Below the pieces are notes generated by a model. The model was not told where the DNA came from. It made no database searches and saw only the letters and a program-made list of their open reading frames with translations. Positions 9,826-17,949 of a stretch of DNA of 64,000 nt are shown piece after piece (within the stretch, counting starts at the first letter, position 1; every line of letters starts with the position of its first letter). The position numbers and the translations under genes are program-made. Origin of the DNA: Pseudomonas songnenensis (lineage in GTDB: Bacteria > Pseudomonadota > Gammaproteobacteria > Pseudomonadales > Pseudomonadaceae); NCBI RefSeq assembly GCF_003696315.1, contig NZ_RFFN01000001.1, forward strand, positions 772,568 through 836,567. The letters run 5' to 3'.

Positions 9826-10509
9826 TCACTCGAACTGCTCGAGCCGCTGGCGATCGAGGATGGCGATCTGCCGACCTTCCTGGGTAATGATGCCCTCGTC
9901 GATCAACCGCCGGATGATCCGCGAAAAGGTTTCCGGCTGGATCGACAGGTGCCCGGCGACCAGCTGCTTTGCCATCGGCAGTTCGAAGCTGTTGCTTTCG
10001 TCCTTTACCCGCGCCAGTTGCGTCAGTAGATAGCGCACCACGCGGTGCGTGGCGTTTTTCAGCGACAGCGTCTCGATCTCGTTGATGCGCTGGTGCAGCC
10101 GCACGCAGAGTTTGCCGAGCAGGGCGAACGTCAGCCGCTGGTTGGCTTCCAGCAGGCGCATGTAGGCCGCGTTGGAGAAGCGATAGACCTGGGACGGGCA
10201 GACCGCCTGGGCGGAGGCAACGTAGTTGGGGGTATCCATCAACATCATGGCTTCGGCGAAGGTCTGGCGGTTGCCGATGACCTCGAAGACCTTCTCCTGG
10301 CCGTCCGGCGTCAGGCGGTAGACCTTCACCGCGCCGGAGATGACGAAGTAGAAATTGTGCGCCGGCTCGCCCTGGTGGAACAGGTTGTCGCCCTTGTCGA
10401 GATTGAGCAGCTGGCTGGCATTGAGCAGCTCTTCCATCTGCTCTTCGTTCAGTGGTTCGAACAGGTGGTGGCTGCGGAGGATCTGGTGGTGTACGCGGTG
10501 AAGCACCAT
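9826..10509 (-). CDS. dnrD: DnrD, NO-responsive FNR/CRP-family regulator
   Basis: A 227-residue regulator with an N-terminal cyclic-nucleotide-binding-like domain, a long dimer helix and a C-terminal helix-turn-helix (LVAGHLSIQPETFSRIIRRL). The recognition helix E-x-F-S-R is the one used for TTGAT half-sites. The N-terminal cysteine cluster of true FNR/ANR is absent, as in DNR, which senses NO through haem. In P. stutzeri DnrD activates nirS and norCB. A perfect FNR/DNR palindrome upstream suggests activation by itself or a relative. Confidence 0.9.
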   Translation of the reverse strand: MVLHRVHHQILRSHHLFEPLNEEQMEELLNASQLLNLDKGDNLFHQGEPAHNFYFVISGAVKVYRLTPDGQEKVFEVIGNRQTFAEAMMLMDTPNYVASAQAVCPSQVYRFSNAAYMRLLEANQRLTFALLGKLCVRLHQRINEIETLSLKNATHRVVRYLLTQLARVKDESNSFELPMAKQLVAGHLSIQPETFSRIIRRLIDEGIITQEGRQIAILDRQRLEQFE

Positions 10510-10595
10510 GCAAGGCGTCCTGTTTCAATTGAACAATGACAACAAACGTCGGCCTTCAGCCTAGCGCATGTGGTGAGGATGGCGCAGGCCAGACC

Positions 10596-10609
10596 TTGAT
10601 GATCATCAA
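10596..10609 (-). promoter_or_regulatory. Perfect FNR/DNR palindrome upstream of dnrD
   Basis: TTGATGATCATCAA is a perfect 14-bp palindrome lying 87 bp upstream of the dnrD start and 37 bp downstream of the preceding gene's stop on the same strand. It probably drives dnrD. Confidence 0.85.
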
Positions 10610-10646
10610 GGTCGGACCGATATCAGGTGGGAGCTGTTTCACAAGA

Positions 10647-11165
10647 TCAGTGCAAATGGGCGACGGAGCCCTCACGCCATACCGGCTCGGCGAACGTCTG
10701 TGGATAGCGTTCGAGCGCGTCGAAGATCCGCTGCAGGCCTTGCTCGCGCTGGTCGGTTTCCGACAGGGCTTCGGCACCCTTGAGCAGATCGATCAGCAGG
10801 CCGTGCAATGCCGCGTCAGCCGCTTCCGGCAACTGGCAGTTGGCGATGAGGTAGCTGGTAGCCGCTTCGATGTCGCGCTGCAGCGCCGCTGCCGACTCGT
10901 CGCTGAGCGGCTGGCGGGGGTCGCTCGGCGTGCTGCGCTGCACGGATTCATGCACCCGCGTCATGCCTTCGCGCAGAGCCTCATCGGTGGCCCAGCGCTC
11001 GCCCGGCCTGGTTTGAGCCGCAGCGGCCGGGGCATGCTGACTGTGGTCGTGGCTAGTCGCCGCGTGGGCCGTGCTGACGACCATGCTCAGTGCGAAATTA
11101 CTGGCCAGGGCAACGATGGAGGCCATTGCCACGCCCCAGGCGATCGGTTGCAGGTACTGCTTCAT
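10647..11165 (-). CDS. Secreted His-rich-start protein of unknown function, coupled to dnrN
   Basis: A 172-residue protein with a hydrophobic signal segment ending AHA (about residue 35), then a short histidine-rich stretch (HDHSQH) and an alpha-helical remainder with one cysteine. I do not recognise a named family. Its start overlaps the dnrN stop by four bases (ATGA), so the two are translated together and it is probably NO-induced. The histidines might bind metal, but that is speculation. The second gene of a dnrN operon in denitrifiers may be the same protein. Confidence 0.7.
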   Translation of the reverse strand: MKQYLQPIAWGVAMASIVALASNFALSMVVSTAHAATSHDHSQHAPAAAAQTRPGERWATDEALREGMTRVHESVQRSTPSDPRQPLSDESAAALQRDIEAATSYLIANCQLPEAADAALHGLLIDLLKGAEALSETDQREQGLQRIFDALERYPQTFAEPVWREGSVAHLH

Positions 11166-11881
11166 GGACGGACCTCCTCGGCGCTTTCGGTGGCCTGCAC
11201 GATGGGTATTCGCGCAGGCGCCTCGGCATTGCGGAACAGCACGTTGTTCTCCAGGTGGATGTGTTGCATCAGGTCGCTGCGCATTTCTTCCAGCCCGCGA
11301 TACAGGGCGCGCCAGGTATTGCAGGCGTTGGCCGGCGGGGTAATGTCATCGGTGAGCGTCGCCAGTCGCTCCAGCGCATTGCCGTGCTCCTGATGTTCGT
11401 AGCGCATCACCGAGATCGGCCCCTGCGCCTGTGGGAAGCCCATGCCGCGCTGCAGCATCGGGAAGAGGATCTGTTCTTCCTTGAGCATATGGCTCTCCAG
11501 CTCCTGCTGCATGTTCCACAGGTGTTCGGCGAGACCATTAGGGCATTCCGGACGGCTGCCATGGACCTGCTCGACGCGGCTGGCCAGGCGAATCAGCTCG
11601 GGGAACTGGTCGCGATGGCGCTCGTGGAAGCGCGCCAGGATGTACTCGATCAGCTGGCCGGCCGACGCGGTCCGCCAGTCCTGTTCCTCGGCGTTCGGCT
11701 CGAGGGCGAGCAGCGCAGCGGCGATGGTCTCCGGATCGACGCCGATCCGCTGTGCCGCCTCGCGCAGCGGTAGCTCTCCGCCGCAGCAGAAATCCAGGCG
11801 ATATTGACGGAATACCCGTGTCGCGCCTGGCACGGAGCATGCGAGGTTGCCGAGGGTCTGGTCGATAAGTGCGGTAGTCAT
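11162..11881 (-). CDS. dnrN: DnrN/YtfE/ScdA-type di-iron protein for Fe-S cluster repair
   Basis: A 239-residue RIC protein. The N-terminal ScdA_N domain has the paired cysteines of YRLDFCCGG, and the hemerythrin-like C-terminal domain supplies histidines in EYILARFHERHRDQFP, ESHMLKEEQ, MRYEHQEHG and QHIHLENNVLF. Such proteins repair nitrosatively damaged iron-sulfur clusters or deliver iron, and DnrN is part of the P. stutzeri NO response. The start at 11881 removes an upstream extension that would cover the promoter. A strong sigma-54 site lies 35 bp upstream and a NorR homologue is divergent. Confidence 0.9.
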   Translation of the reverse strand: MTTALIDQTLGNLACSVPGATRVFRQYRLDFCCGGELPLREAAQRIGVDPETIAAALLALEPNAEEQDWRTASAGQLIEYILARFHERHRDQFPELIRLASRVEQVHGSRPECPNGLAEHLWNMQQELESHMLKEEQILFPMLQRGMGFPQAQGPISVMRYEHQEHGNALERLATLTDDITPPANACNTWRALYRGLEEMRSDLMQHIHLENNVLFRNAEAPARIPIVQATESAEEVRP

Positions 11882-11915
11882 GCGCAACAGTCCTGGTGAA
11901 TTTGTCAGGACCATC

Positions 11916-11930
11916 GCAACAGACGTGCCA
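11916..11930 (-). promoter_or_regulatory. Sigma-54 promoter of dnrN
   Basis: On the minus strand the sequence reads TGGCACGTCTGTTGC, an essentially perfect -24/-12 element (TGGCACG-N4-TTGC). Transcription would start about 12 bases downstream and reach the dnrN ATG after a short leader. Confidence 0.9.
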
Positions 11931-11971
11931 GGCGGAATGTGGCGAAAACTGCCGACTGTGGCAGGTTGGTG

Positions 11972-12025
11972 GTGAAAAACACCCGAAACGGTTATGGTGA
12001 GGAAAACCCGGAGGGTAACTGGAAC
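11972..12025 (-). promoter_or_regulatory. Three GT-N7-AC candidate NorR enhancer sites
   Basis: GT-N7-AC occurs at 11972-11982 (inside the palindrome GGTGAAAAACACC), 11997-12007 and 12015-12025. They lie upstream of the dnrN sigma-54 promoter. E. coli NorR binds three such sites upstream of norVW. The motif is short, so the two outer sites could be chance. Confidence 0.6.
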
Positions 12026-12026
12026 C

Positions 12027-13556
12027 ATGATGCTGGCTGACGCACTGCTTGCCGACCTGACCACTGAGCTACCCAACGCCGTGCGCCTGCAGCGCCTGGT
12101 TCATACGCTGCAACAGCGCTTTCGTTGCGGTGCCGTGGTGCTGCTGCGGCTCGACGAGGACAGCCTGCGTCCGTTGGCGGCGGTGGGGTTGGTGCAGGAA
12201 GCGCTCGGTCGGCGTTTCGTCATTGCCCAGCACCCGCGGCTGGCCGCGATTCTCTCGCAGCGCGAGCCGACCTGGTTCGAGCCGGACAGCCGCCTGCCGG
12301 ACCCGTACGACGGCCTGCTCGACGCTCATATCGGCGAGCCGCTGCCGGTGCACGACTGCATGGGGGTCAGCCTCTATGTCGAGGGCAAGCTGTGGGGCGC
12401 ACTGACCCTGGATGCGCTGCACGCCGGCACCTTCGATGACGATGCCCGGCGCGACCTGCAGCGCTACACCCTGGTGATCGAGGCTGCCGTTCGCGTGACC
12501 CGTCTGGAGCACGAGAATCGCGGCCTGCGCCTGGCGCGCAGCGATGTGATGGAAACCGCGCTGGATCACGGCGACGGCGAAATCCTCGGCCAGAGCGACG
12601 TCATCCGCGAGCTGCTGCGTGAATTGCAGGTGGTGGCCGACTCCGAGCTGCCGGTGCTGCTGCTCGGCGAGACCGGTGTCGGCAAGGAGCTTTTCGCGCG
12701 CTGGCTGCACCGGCATTCGCGGCGCCGCAACAAGCCGCTGGTGCACGTCAACTGCGCGGCACTGCCCGAATCCCTGGCCGAGAGCGAGCTGTTCGGCCAC
12801 GTCAAAGGCGCGTTCTCCGGTGCCACCACCGATCGGCCCGGTCGTTTCGATGCCGCCAACGGCGGCACGCTGCTGCTCGATGAGGTCGGTGAGCTGCCGC
12901 TGACGGTGCAGGCCAAGCTGCTGCGCACGCTGCAGAACGGTGAGATTCAGCGCCTGGGCGCGGACAAGCCGCGCCAGGTCGACGTGCGCATCATCGCCGC
13001 GACCAACCGCAACCTGCGCGAAAGCGTGCGCGACGGCCATTTCCGGGCCGATCTCTATCATCGGCTGTCGGTTTATCCGGCACCGATTCCACCCTTGCGT
13101 GAGCGGGGCAACGACGTGCTGATCCTCGCCGGGCACTTCCTCGAGCTCAATCGCGCACGCCTCGGGCTGCGCAGCATGCGTCTGTCGCCGGCCGCCGAGC
13201 GCGCCTTGCTCGGTTATTCCTGGCCGGGCAACGTGCGCGAACTGGAACACGTGGTCAGCCGTGCGGCGCTGCGCCTGCTGAGTCGCGGCGCGTCGCGCAG
13301 CGAAATCCTCACGCTCGAGCCCGATCTGCTGGACCTGGACAGTCATGCCGTCGGCGTGACCGTGCCGCAGGTGGCCGCCGAGCCGGTGGCCACCGACGAG
13401 GTGCTGCCGCTGCGTCACACCGTCGATGCTGCCCAGCGCCAGGCCATCGTCCGGGCGCTGGAGGCCAGCGGCGAGAACTGGGCGCAGGCCGCCCGTCTGC
13501 TGGATGTCGACCCGAGCAACCTGCACAAACTGGCGCGACGACTGAAGCTCAAGTAG
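12027..13556 (+). CDS. norR: NorR-type NO-sensing sigma-54 activator
   Basis: A 509-residue enhancer-binding protein. It has an N-terminal GAF domain, an AAA+ domain with GETGVGKE (214-221), GAFSGA (261-266, a serine variant of GAFTGA) and Walker B TLLLDE, and a Fis-type DNA-binding helix at the C terminus. By my alignment the GAF residues that bind non-haem iron in E. coli NorR are kept: Arg71, Asp92, Asp95, His109, Cys111 and Asp129. It should therefore sense NO. It is divergent from dnrN, whose promoter is sigma-54 type. The ATG at 12027 follows GGAGGGT; a second ATG comes immediately after. Confidence 0.88.
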   Translation: MMLADALLADLTTELPNAVRLQRLVHTLQQRFRCGAVVLLRLDEDSLRPLAAVGLVQEALGRRFVIAQHPRLAAILSQREPTWFEPDSRLPDPYDGLLDAHIGEPLPVHDCMGVSLYVEGKLWGALTLDALHAGTFDDDARRDLQRYTLVIEAAVRVTRLEHENRGLRLARSDVMETALDHGDGEILGQSDVIRELLRELQVVADSELPVLLLGETGVGKELFARWLHRHSRRRNKPLVHVNCAALPESLAESELFGHVKGAFSGATTDRPGRFDAANGGTLLLDEVGELPLTVQAKLLRTLQNGEIQRLGADKPRQVDVRIIAATNRNLRESVRDGHFRADLYHRLSVYPAPIPPLRERGNDVLILAGHFLELNRARLGLRSMRLSPAAERALLGYSWPGNVRELEHVVSRAALRLLSRGASRSEILTLEPDLLDLDSHAVGVTVPQVAAEPVATDEVLPLRHTVDAAQRQAIVRALEASGENWAQAARLLDVDPSNLHKLARRLKLK

Positions 13557-13565
13557 CGCCCGTCG

Positions 13566-13584
13566 GCCCGCGAGAGTCGCGGGC
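13566..13584 (+). terminator. Stem-loop after norR
   Basis: GCCCGCGA and TCGCGGGC form a perfect 8-bp stem around GAG, ten bases after the norR stop. No T-run follows, so termination is only probable. Confidence 0.5.
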
Positions 13585-13629
13585 GCCGCGCCATGGTCTA
13601 ACCTCACATCACCACCCGAGGAGAGCCCA

Positions 13630-13839
13630 ATGGCCCTGGACCAGAACCAATTCGAAGCGCTGCTCAGCGAGGCGCAGACCTTCGCCGAACGCGCCGCCAG
13701 CGAAAATAATCCGCTGCACTACCGCGACGCCTTCGCGGCGAGCCTCAAGGCGATACGCCTGCTGGGTGAAGAGTCCGGTGCGTGGCGCCAGATGGTCGCC
13801 CGCGCCACCGAGGAGTTCGAGGGCGACGAGGGCATCTGA
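13630..13839 (+). CDS. Small hypothetical protein
   Basis: A 69-residue, acidic, mostly helical soluble protein (MALDQNQFEALL start) preceded by an excellent ribosome site, GAGGAGAG, eight bases from the ATG. No family is recognised. Codon use is like that of its neighbours. It lies alone between norR and the ubiU promoter. Confidence 0.7.
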   Translation: MALDQNQFEALLSEAQTFAERAASENNPLHYRDAFAASLKAIRLLGEESGAWRQMVARATEEFEGDEGI

Positions 13840-13920
13840 ACCCGCCGCTGCGCCAGCAATGGCGCTGCCGAGGCAGGCCTCGCTGCTGCGTTTCGTCGCA
13901 GTCGCGACGTCCGACCAATC

Positions 13921-13934
13921 TTGACCCCTATCAA
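13921..13934 (+). promoter_or_regulatory. FNR-type box upstream of ubiUVT
   Basis: TTGACCCCTATCAA matches TTGAC/T-N4-ATCAA and lies 109 bp before ubiU. In E. coli the ubiUVT genes are Fnr-controlled, so the site fits. The 200 bp between the small gene and ubiU contain nothing else I can support. Confidence 0.7.
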
Positions 13935-14043
13935 TGCTGGCCACTGGTCAGCTGCCTAGACTGCCGGCTGTTTTCCGTTCAGCCGAACGACCGCCACGCC
14001 ATTGGCGCGTGGCGCGCATGTACCCGAATGTCTAGGAGTTGTC

Positions 14044-15039
14044 ATGCACCTGGTCTGCCCGGCAGGAAGCCTGCCCGCGCTCAAGGCCGCCGTCCAGCAG
14101 GGCGCCGATGCCATCTACGTCGGATTTCGCGACGACACCAATGCCCGCCATTTCGCCGGTCTCAACCTTGATGAAAAGCAGCTCGACAAGGGGCTGCAGC
14201 TGATTCGCGAGAAAGGCCGGCAGCTGTATATCGCCGTCAACACCTATGCCCAGCCGGAAGGCTGGAATCGCTGGCAGCGCGCCGTCGATCAGGCCGCCGA
14301 CCTGGGCGTCGATGCGCTGATCGCGGCGGACCCCGGCGTACTCGGTTATGCCAGCAAGCGCCATCCCAAGCTCAAGCTGCACCTGTCGGTGCAAGGCTCG
14401 GCGACCAACGCCGCGGCGCTGGCCTTCTATCAGGAGCGTTACGGCATCAGCCGCGCGGTGCTGCCGCGGGTGCTCTCGCTCAAGCAGGTCAAGCAGGTTG
14501 CGGCAAGCAGCCCGGTGCCGATCGAAGTGTTTGCCTTCGGCAGCCTGTGCATCATGGCCGAGGGGCGTTGCCACCTGTCCTCCTATCTCACCGGCGAATC
14601 ACCCAACCTCTGCGGCGTCTGTTCACCGGCCAAGGCGGTGCGCTGGAGCGAGGAGCCGGAAGGGCTCACGTCACGCCTGAACAACGTGCTGATCGACCGC
14701 TACGCCGAAGGCGAGTCGGCCGGTTACCCGACGCTGTGCAAGGGCCGCTTCATGGTCAACGGCCAACGCTTTCATGCGCTGGAGGAGCCGACCAGCCTGA
14801 ACACCCTGGACCTGATTCCTGAACTGTCCGCCATCGGCGTCACCGCGATGAAGATCGAGGGTCGCCAGCGCAGCCCGGCCTACGTCGAGCAGGTCACGCG
14901 GGTCTGGCGCGCGGCGCTCGACAGCTACCTAAAGGCGCCGCAGCGCTATGCGGTCGAACCCGGCTGGCGGCAGGTGCTCGATGGCCTTTCCGAAGGCTCG
15001 CAGACCACACTGGGTGCCTACCACCGGGCCTGGCAATGA
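14044..15039 (+). CDS. ubiU: UbiU, oxygen-independent ubiquinone hydroxylation protein
   Basis: A 331-residue U32-peptidase-family protein of the same length as E. coli UbiU (YhbU). With UbiV it forms a heterodimer that hydroxylates the ubiquinone ring without oxygen, using prephenate as oxygen donor. Cysteines able to bind the 4Fe-4S cluster are visible in GSLCIMAEGRCHL, NLCGVCSP and PTLCKGR. The ATG at 14044 follows AGGAG. It overlaps the region just before ubiV and is FNR-boxed, so ubiquinone synthesis is probably maintained during denitrification. Confidence 0.93.
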   Translation: MHLVCPAGSLPALKAAVQQGADAIYVGFRDDTNARHFAGLNLDEKQLDKGLQLIREKGRQLYIAVNTYAQPEGWNRWQRAVDQAADLGVDALIAADPGVLGYASKRHPKLKLHLSVQGSATNAAALAFYQERYGISRAVLPRVLSLKQVKQVAASSPVPIEVFAFGSLCIMAEGRCHLSSYLTGESPNLCGVCSPAKAVRWSEEPEGLTSRLNNVLIDRYAEGESAGYPTLCKGRFMVNGQRFHALEEPTSLNTLDLIPELSAIGVTAMKIEGRQRSPAYVEQVTRVWRAALDSYLKAPQRYAVEPGWRQVLDGLSEGSQTTLGAYHRAWQ

Positions 15040-15053
15040 ACGAGGAGCCACGC

Positions 15054-15944
15054 ATGAAACTCTCTCTGGGCCCGGTGCTGTTCTACTGGGATCGCCAGCA
15101 GACGCTGGATTTCTACGCCAACATGGCGGAGCAGCCGCTGGATGTGATCTACCTTGGTGAAACGGTGTGCTCCAAGCGCCGTGCGCTGATGCTCGATGAC
15201 TGGCTGGGGCTGGCCCGGGATCTCGCGGAAGCCTCGTCGGCACAGCTGGTCTTGTCCGGCCTGACGCTGGTCGAGGCGGCGTCCGAGCTGTCCAGCCTGC
15301 GTCGTCTGTGCGACAACGGCGAACTGCTGGTCGAAGCCAACGACATGGGCGCAGTGCAGCTGATGTCCGAGCGCAAGCTGCCCTTCGTCGGCGGGCCGGC
15401 GCTGAATCTCTACAACGGCCATGCGCTGGCCGAGCTGGTGGCCAGTGGGATGAGCCGCTGGGTACCGCCGGTGGAAGCGTCCGGCAAGCTGATCAGGAGT
15501 GCTCGGACGCAGATGCTGGAGCTGGGCATCCCGTTGCCGGAAATCGAGATCTTCGCCTACGGCCACTTGCCGCTGGCCTATTCGGCGCGCTGCTTTACCG
15601 CCCGTGCCGAGAACCGGCCAAAGGATGACTGCCAGTTCTGCTGCCAGAACTACCCCGAGGGTATTGCGTTGCTGAGCCAGGAGGGCGAGGCGCTGTTCAC
15701 CATCAATGGCATCCAGACCATGTCCGCTTCGGTCAGCAACCTGCTCGCCGACTATCAGGGGCTGGTGGACAGCGGCGCCGACCTGCTGCGCCTGAGCCCG
15801 CGGGCCGCCGGCATGGAGGAGGTGATCGGCGCCTTCGACGCGGTGCGCAAGGGCGCGCTGCCGCCCCTGGCGGTGGATGGGTGCAATGGTTATTGGCATG
15901 GCCAGCCGGGCATGCTGCGTGCCGAGGAGGCCGGATTATGCTGA
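15054..15944 (+). CDS. ubiV: UbiV, oxygen-independent ubiquinone hydroxylation protein
   Basis: A 296-residue U32-family partner of UbiU with cysteines ARCFTAR and CQFCCQNYPEG that supply 4Fe-4S ligands. The ATG at 15054 is chosen because CGAGGAG lies just upstream and the protein then begins MKLSLGPVLFYW like its homologues. The stop overlaps ubiT by seven bases. Confidence 0.93.
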   Translation: MKLSLGPVLFYWDRQQTLDFYANMAEQPLDVIYLGETVCSKRRALMLDDWLGLARDLAEASSAQLVLSGLTLVEAASELSSLRRLCDNGELLVEANDMGAVQLMSERKLPFVGGPALNLYNGHALAELVASGMSRWVPPVEASGKLIRSARTQMLELGIPLPEIEIFAYGHLPLAYSARCFTARAENRPKDDCQFCCQNYPEGIALLSQEGEALFTINGIQTMSASVSNLLADYQGLVDSGADLLRLSPRAAGMEEVIGAFDAVRKGALPPLAVDGCNGYWHGQPGMLRAEEAGLC

Positions 15945-16432
15945 ACCCGCGTGCCCATCTGGTGAACCTCGGCGGCCGGTTGCTGCCGCTGGCGGCCAAG
16001 ACACCATTCCTCCTGCAGCGCCTGGCGCTGGAGCGCAGCCTGAATCAGGTTTTCGCCGAAGCGCTGAGCGACGGTGCCTTCGATGTGCTCGATGGCCACT
16101 GGATGCGGCTCGAGGTTGCCGACCTTGGGCTGGCCTGGTGCCTGACCTGCGAGCGCGAGCAGTTGCGCATTGCCGCGCAGGCGCCAGTGGAGGTGACCAT
16201 TCGCGGCAACTGGCGCGAGTTCCTGCTGCTGGCCAGTCGTCAGGAGGACCCGGACACACTGTTCTTCCGTCGCCGGCTGGTCATCGAGGGCGACACCGAG
16301 CTGGGCCTGGCGATCAAGAACCTGATCGACAGCCTCGATCCCGATACCCTGCCGAGCTGGCTGTGGAAGCTGCTGCAGGGGGCCGGCGAGGAAGTTGCTG
16401 CAGCCGGTCGGGCGCAAGCAGCAGGCGCCTGA
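15938..16432 (+). CDS. ubiT: UbiT, SCP2-domain ubiquinone biosynthesis accessory protein
   Basis: A 164-residue protein with an SCP2 lipid-binding domain (MRLEVADLGLAWCLTCE and the later DTLFFRRRLVIEGDTELGL segment). It is the third component of the anaerobic ubiquinone pathway and probably binds hydrophobic intermediates. The ATG at 15938 gives the family start MLNPRAHL. The 182 bp to the next, convergent gene contain no feature I can name. Confidence 0.9.
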   Translation: MLNPRAHLVNLGGRLLPLAAKTPFLLQRLALERSLNQVFAEALSDGAFDVLDGHWMRLEVADLGLAWCLTCEREQLRIAAQAPVEVTIRGNWREFLLLASRQEDPDTLFFRRRLVIEGDTELGLAIKNLIDSLDPDTLPSWLWKLLQGAGEEVAAAGRAQAAGA

Positions 16433-16614
16433 TACACGGTTTGCCGCTGCCGAGGTAAAGCTGCTGCTTTTCTTCCTGGTCGAACCTCGCGCTACGCTTC
16501 AGGGCAGAGCGCTGAGGTTGGAGTTTCCATGTGGATGCGTGGTGGCCAGCGGCAAACCCTGCATCTCGTTACGCCGGGCCAGGCGCGTCGCGCGCTGGCG
16601 TTTTCCCGACCACT

Positions 16615-17001
16615 TCAGAATGCGTGCATTTGCATGCGGTCGCTGGCAATGATGTCCTTCATGTCCTCGAACAGCGCGGTGATTTCTTCCTCGCTGCAGT
16701 CTTCCCGATAGCGTTTGCGCAGCCCGTAGCTGCTGAGGGTGATGTGCACGTCCGGCGTGACGCCATGCTGCGCCAGACAGGCGCGGGCGCAGTGCATCGG
16801 GCAGCCGTCGATGGCGAGAATAGGGCGGCCGGAGTTGGCTTTCTTCACCAGCGCGGCGACGCGACCGCCCACCCCGGCGATGCAGGACATTTCCGCGAGC
16901 CCGGCGCGATCGAGGCGCACCGCCAGGGTGTTGGCCAGCTGAGCGACATTCGAACAACCGGAGCAGGAATAGACCAAGGGCAGGGGCGTGCTGGTGATCA
17001 T
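16615..17001 (-). CDS. DGC-domain putative zinc-binding protein
   Basis: A 128-residue cysteine-rich protein with YSCSGCSNVAQ at the start, a central MSCIAGVGG and AIDGCPMHCARACL, the Asp-Gly-Cys signature for which the DGC family is named. The family is described only as putative zinc binding. The ATG at 17001 is preceded by GGAGAA; the frame's upstream extension has no support. Its place between ubiT and dnrS, with an imperfect FNR box upstream, suggests a role in anaerobic metabolism (inference). Confidence 0.8.
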   Translation of the reverse strand: MITSTPLPLVYSCSGCSNVAQLANTLAVRLDRAGLAEMSCIAGVGGRVAALVKKANSGRPILAIDGCPMHCARACLAQHGVTPDVHITLSSYGLRKRYREDCSEEEITALFEDMKDIIASDRMQMHAF

Positions 17002-17058
17002 CGCGTTCTCCTGGCAGTGGCGTGACGCGGGCCATTGGAGGCGCGCGGGCAACAGGCT

Positions 17059-17072
17059 TGGACAGCCATCAA
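17059..17072 (-). promoter_or_regulatory. Imperfect FNR/DNR box before the DGC gene
   Basis: The minus strand reads TTGAT-GGCT-GTCCA, one good half-site and one degenerate half-site, 58 bp upstream of the DGC gene start and just past the dnrS stop. Confidence 0.4.
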
Positions 17073-17097
17073 GAATGACGAACAACTGTGCCGCAAC

Positions 17098-17775
17098 TCA
17101 CTCGTCATAGGCAGCGAGTTTGCGGTTGTCGAGAATTTCGATGCGCCGGCGCTGGACCGAAATGGTTCCGGCATCGATCAGCCGATGCAGGATGCGCGAG
17201 AAGGTTTCCGGCTGGATGCCGAGCTTCGAGGCGATCAGCCGCTTCGGTACGTCGAGCATCACCACGCCGCTGTCGTCCTGCTGCGATTGAGCGAGAAAAC
17301 GCACCACGCGATGGCTGGCATTGGCCAAGGTGAGCGTGTCGATCTCGGTCATGCGCTGATGCAGGCGGATGCTCAGGGTGGCGAGGATGTCCAGGCAGAT
17401 GTCCGGATGCTGTTCGAGAATGCGCCGGTAATGCGGGCCGTTCAGGCTCGCCACCAGGCTGGCCTTTAGCGCGGTGGCGCTGACCGGATAGCTTGGCGTG
17501 CCCTTGAACAGCAGGGCTTCGGCAAAGGATTCTCCGGCGCGCATCACTTCGACCAGCTTTTCCTGGCCGTCGCAGACGACGCGGTGCAGCTTGATCTGCC
17601 CGCTGAAGAGAAAATAGAAGCGATCGGCCTTGTCGCCCTGATGAAACAGCGACGCCCCCGCCGGCAGGCGCTTCAGGTTGGCAGAGGTACACACCTCCTG
17701 TAGCGCGGCCTCGGGCAGTCGGCTGAACAGATGGTGGCGGCGCAGCTCGGCCACCAGGGTTTTTTCGGTGAGCAT
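17098..17775 (-). CDS. dnrS: DnrS, FNR/CRP-family regulator
   Basis: A 225-residue relative of DnrD with the same layout: an effector-binding jelly roll, a dimer helix and an HTH with ASKLGIQPETFSRILHRL. It lacks the FNR cysteine cluster. In P. stutzeri dnrS is the FNR-family gene that neighbours the anaerobic ribonucleotide reductase genes, which matches this arrangement. The start at 17775 is chosen because GGGGGAGG lies four bases upstream; an in-frame extension to 17856 reaches into a candidate FNR box. Confidence 0.88.
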   Translation of the reverse strand: MLTEKTLVAELRRHHLFSRLPEAALQEVCTSANLKRLPAGASLFHQGDKADRFYFLFSGQIKLHRVVCDGQEKLVEVMRAGESFAEALLFKGTPSYPVSATALKASLVASLNGPHYRRILEQHPDICLDILATLSIRLHQRMTEIDTLTLANASHRVVRFLAQSQQDDSGVVMLDVPKRLIASKLGIQPETFSRILHRLIDAGTISVQRRRIEILDNRKLAAYDE

Positions 17776-17842
17776 GTGTCCTCCCCCGGACTGAACCGGG
17801 TTTATCAGCCTGCATCCTAGGAGGCAGGCATCCGGCGCTTCC

Positions 17843-17856
17843 TTGATCAGAGACAA
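17843..17856 (-). promoter_or_regulatory. FNR-like box upstream of dnrS
   Basis: TTGATCAGAGACAA has one perfect half-site and one with a mismatch. It lies 68 bp upstream of the dnrS start in the region divergent to nrdD, and may control dnrS. Confidence 0.5.
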
Positions 17857-17906
17857 GTCTGCCCCTCATGGCACGTGGAGGCCGTTTGGCGGTCGCTCGG
17901 ACAGGC

Positions 17907-17920
17907 TTGACGCTGGTCAA
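17907..17920 (+). promoter_or_regulatory. FNR box of nrdD
   Basis: TTGACGCTGGTCAA is a symmetric FNR-type box (TTGAC/GTCAA) 85 bp before the nrdD start. It suits anaerobic induction of the class III ribonucleotide reductase. Confidence 0.75.
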
Positions 17921-17949
17921 TTCGGTAACGGCGTTACGCCTCTAAAGTC

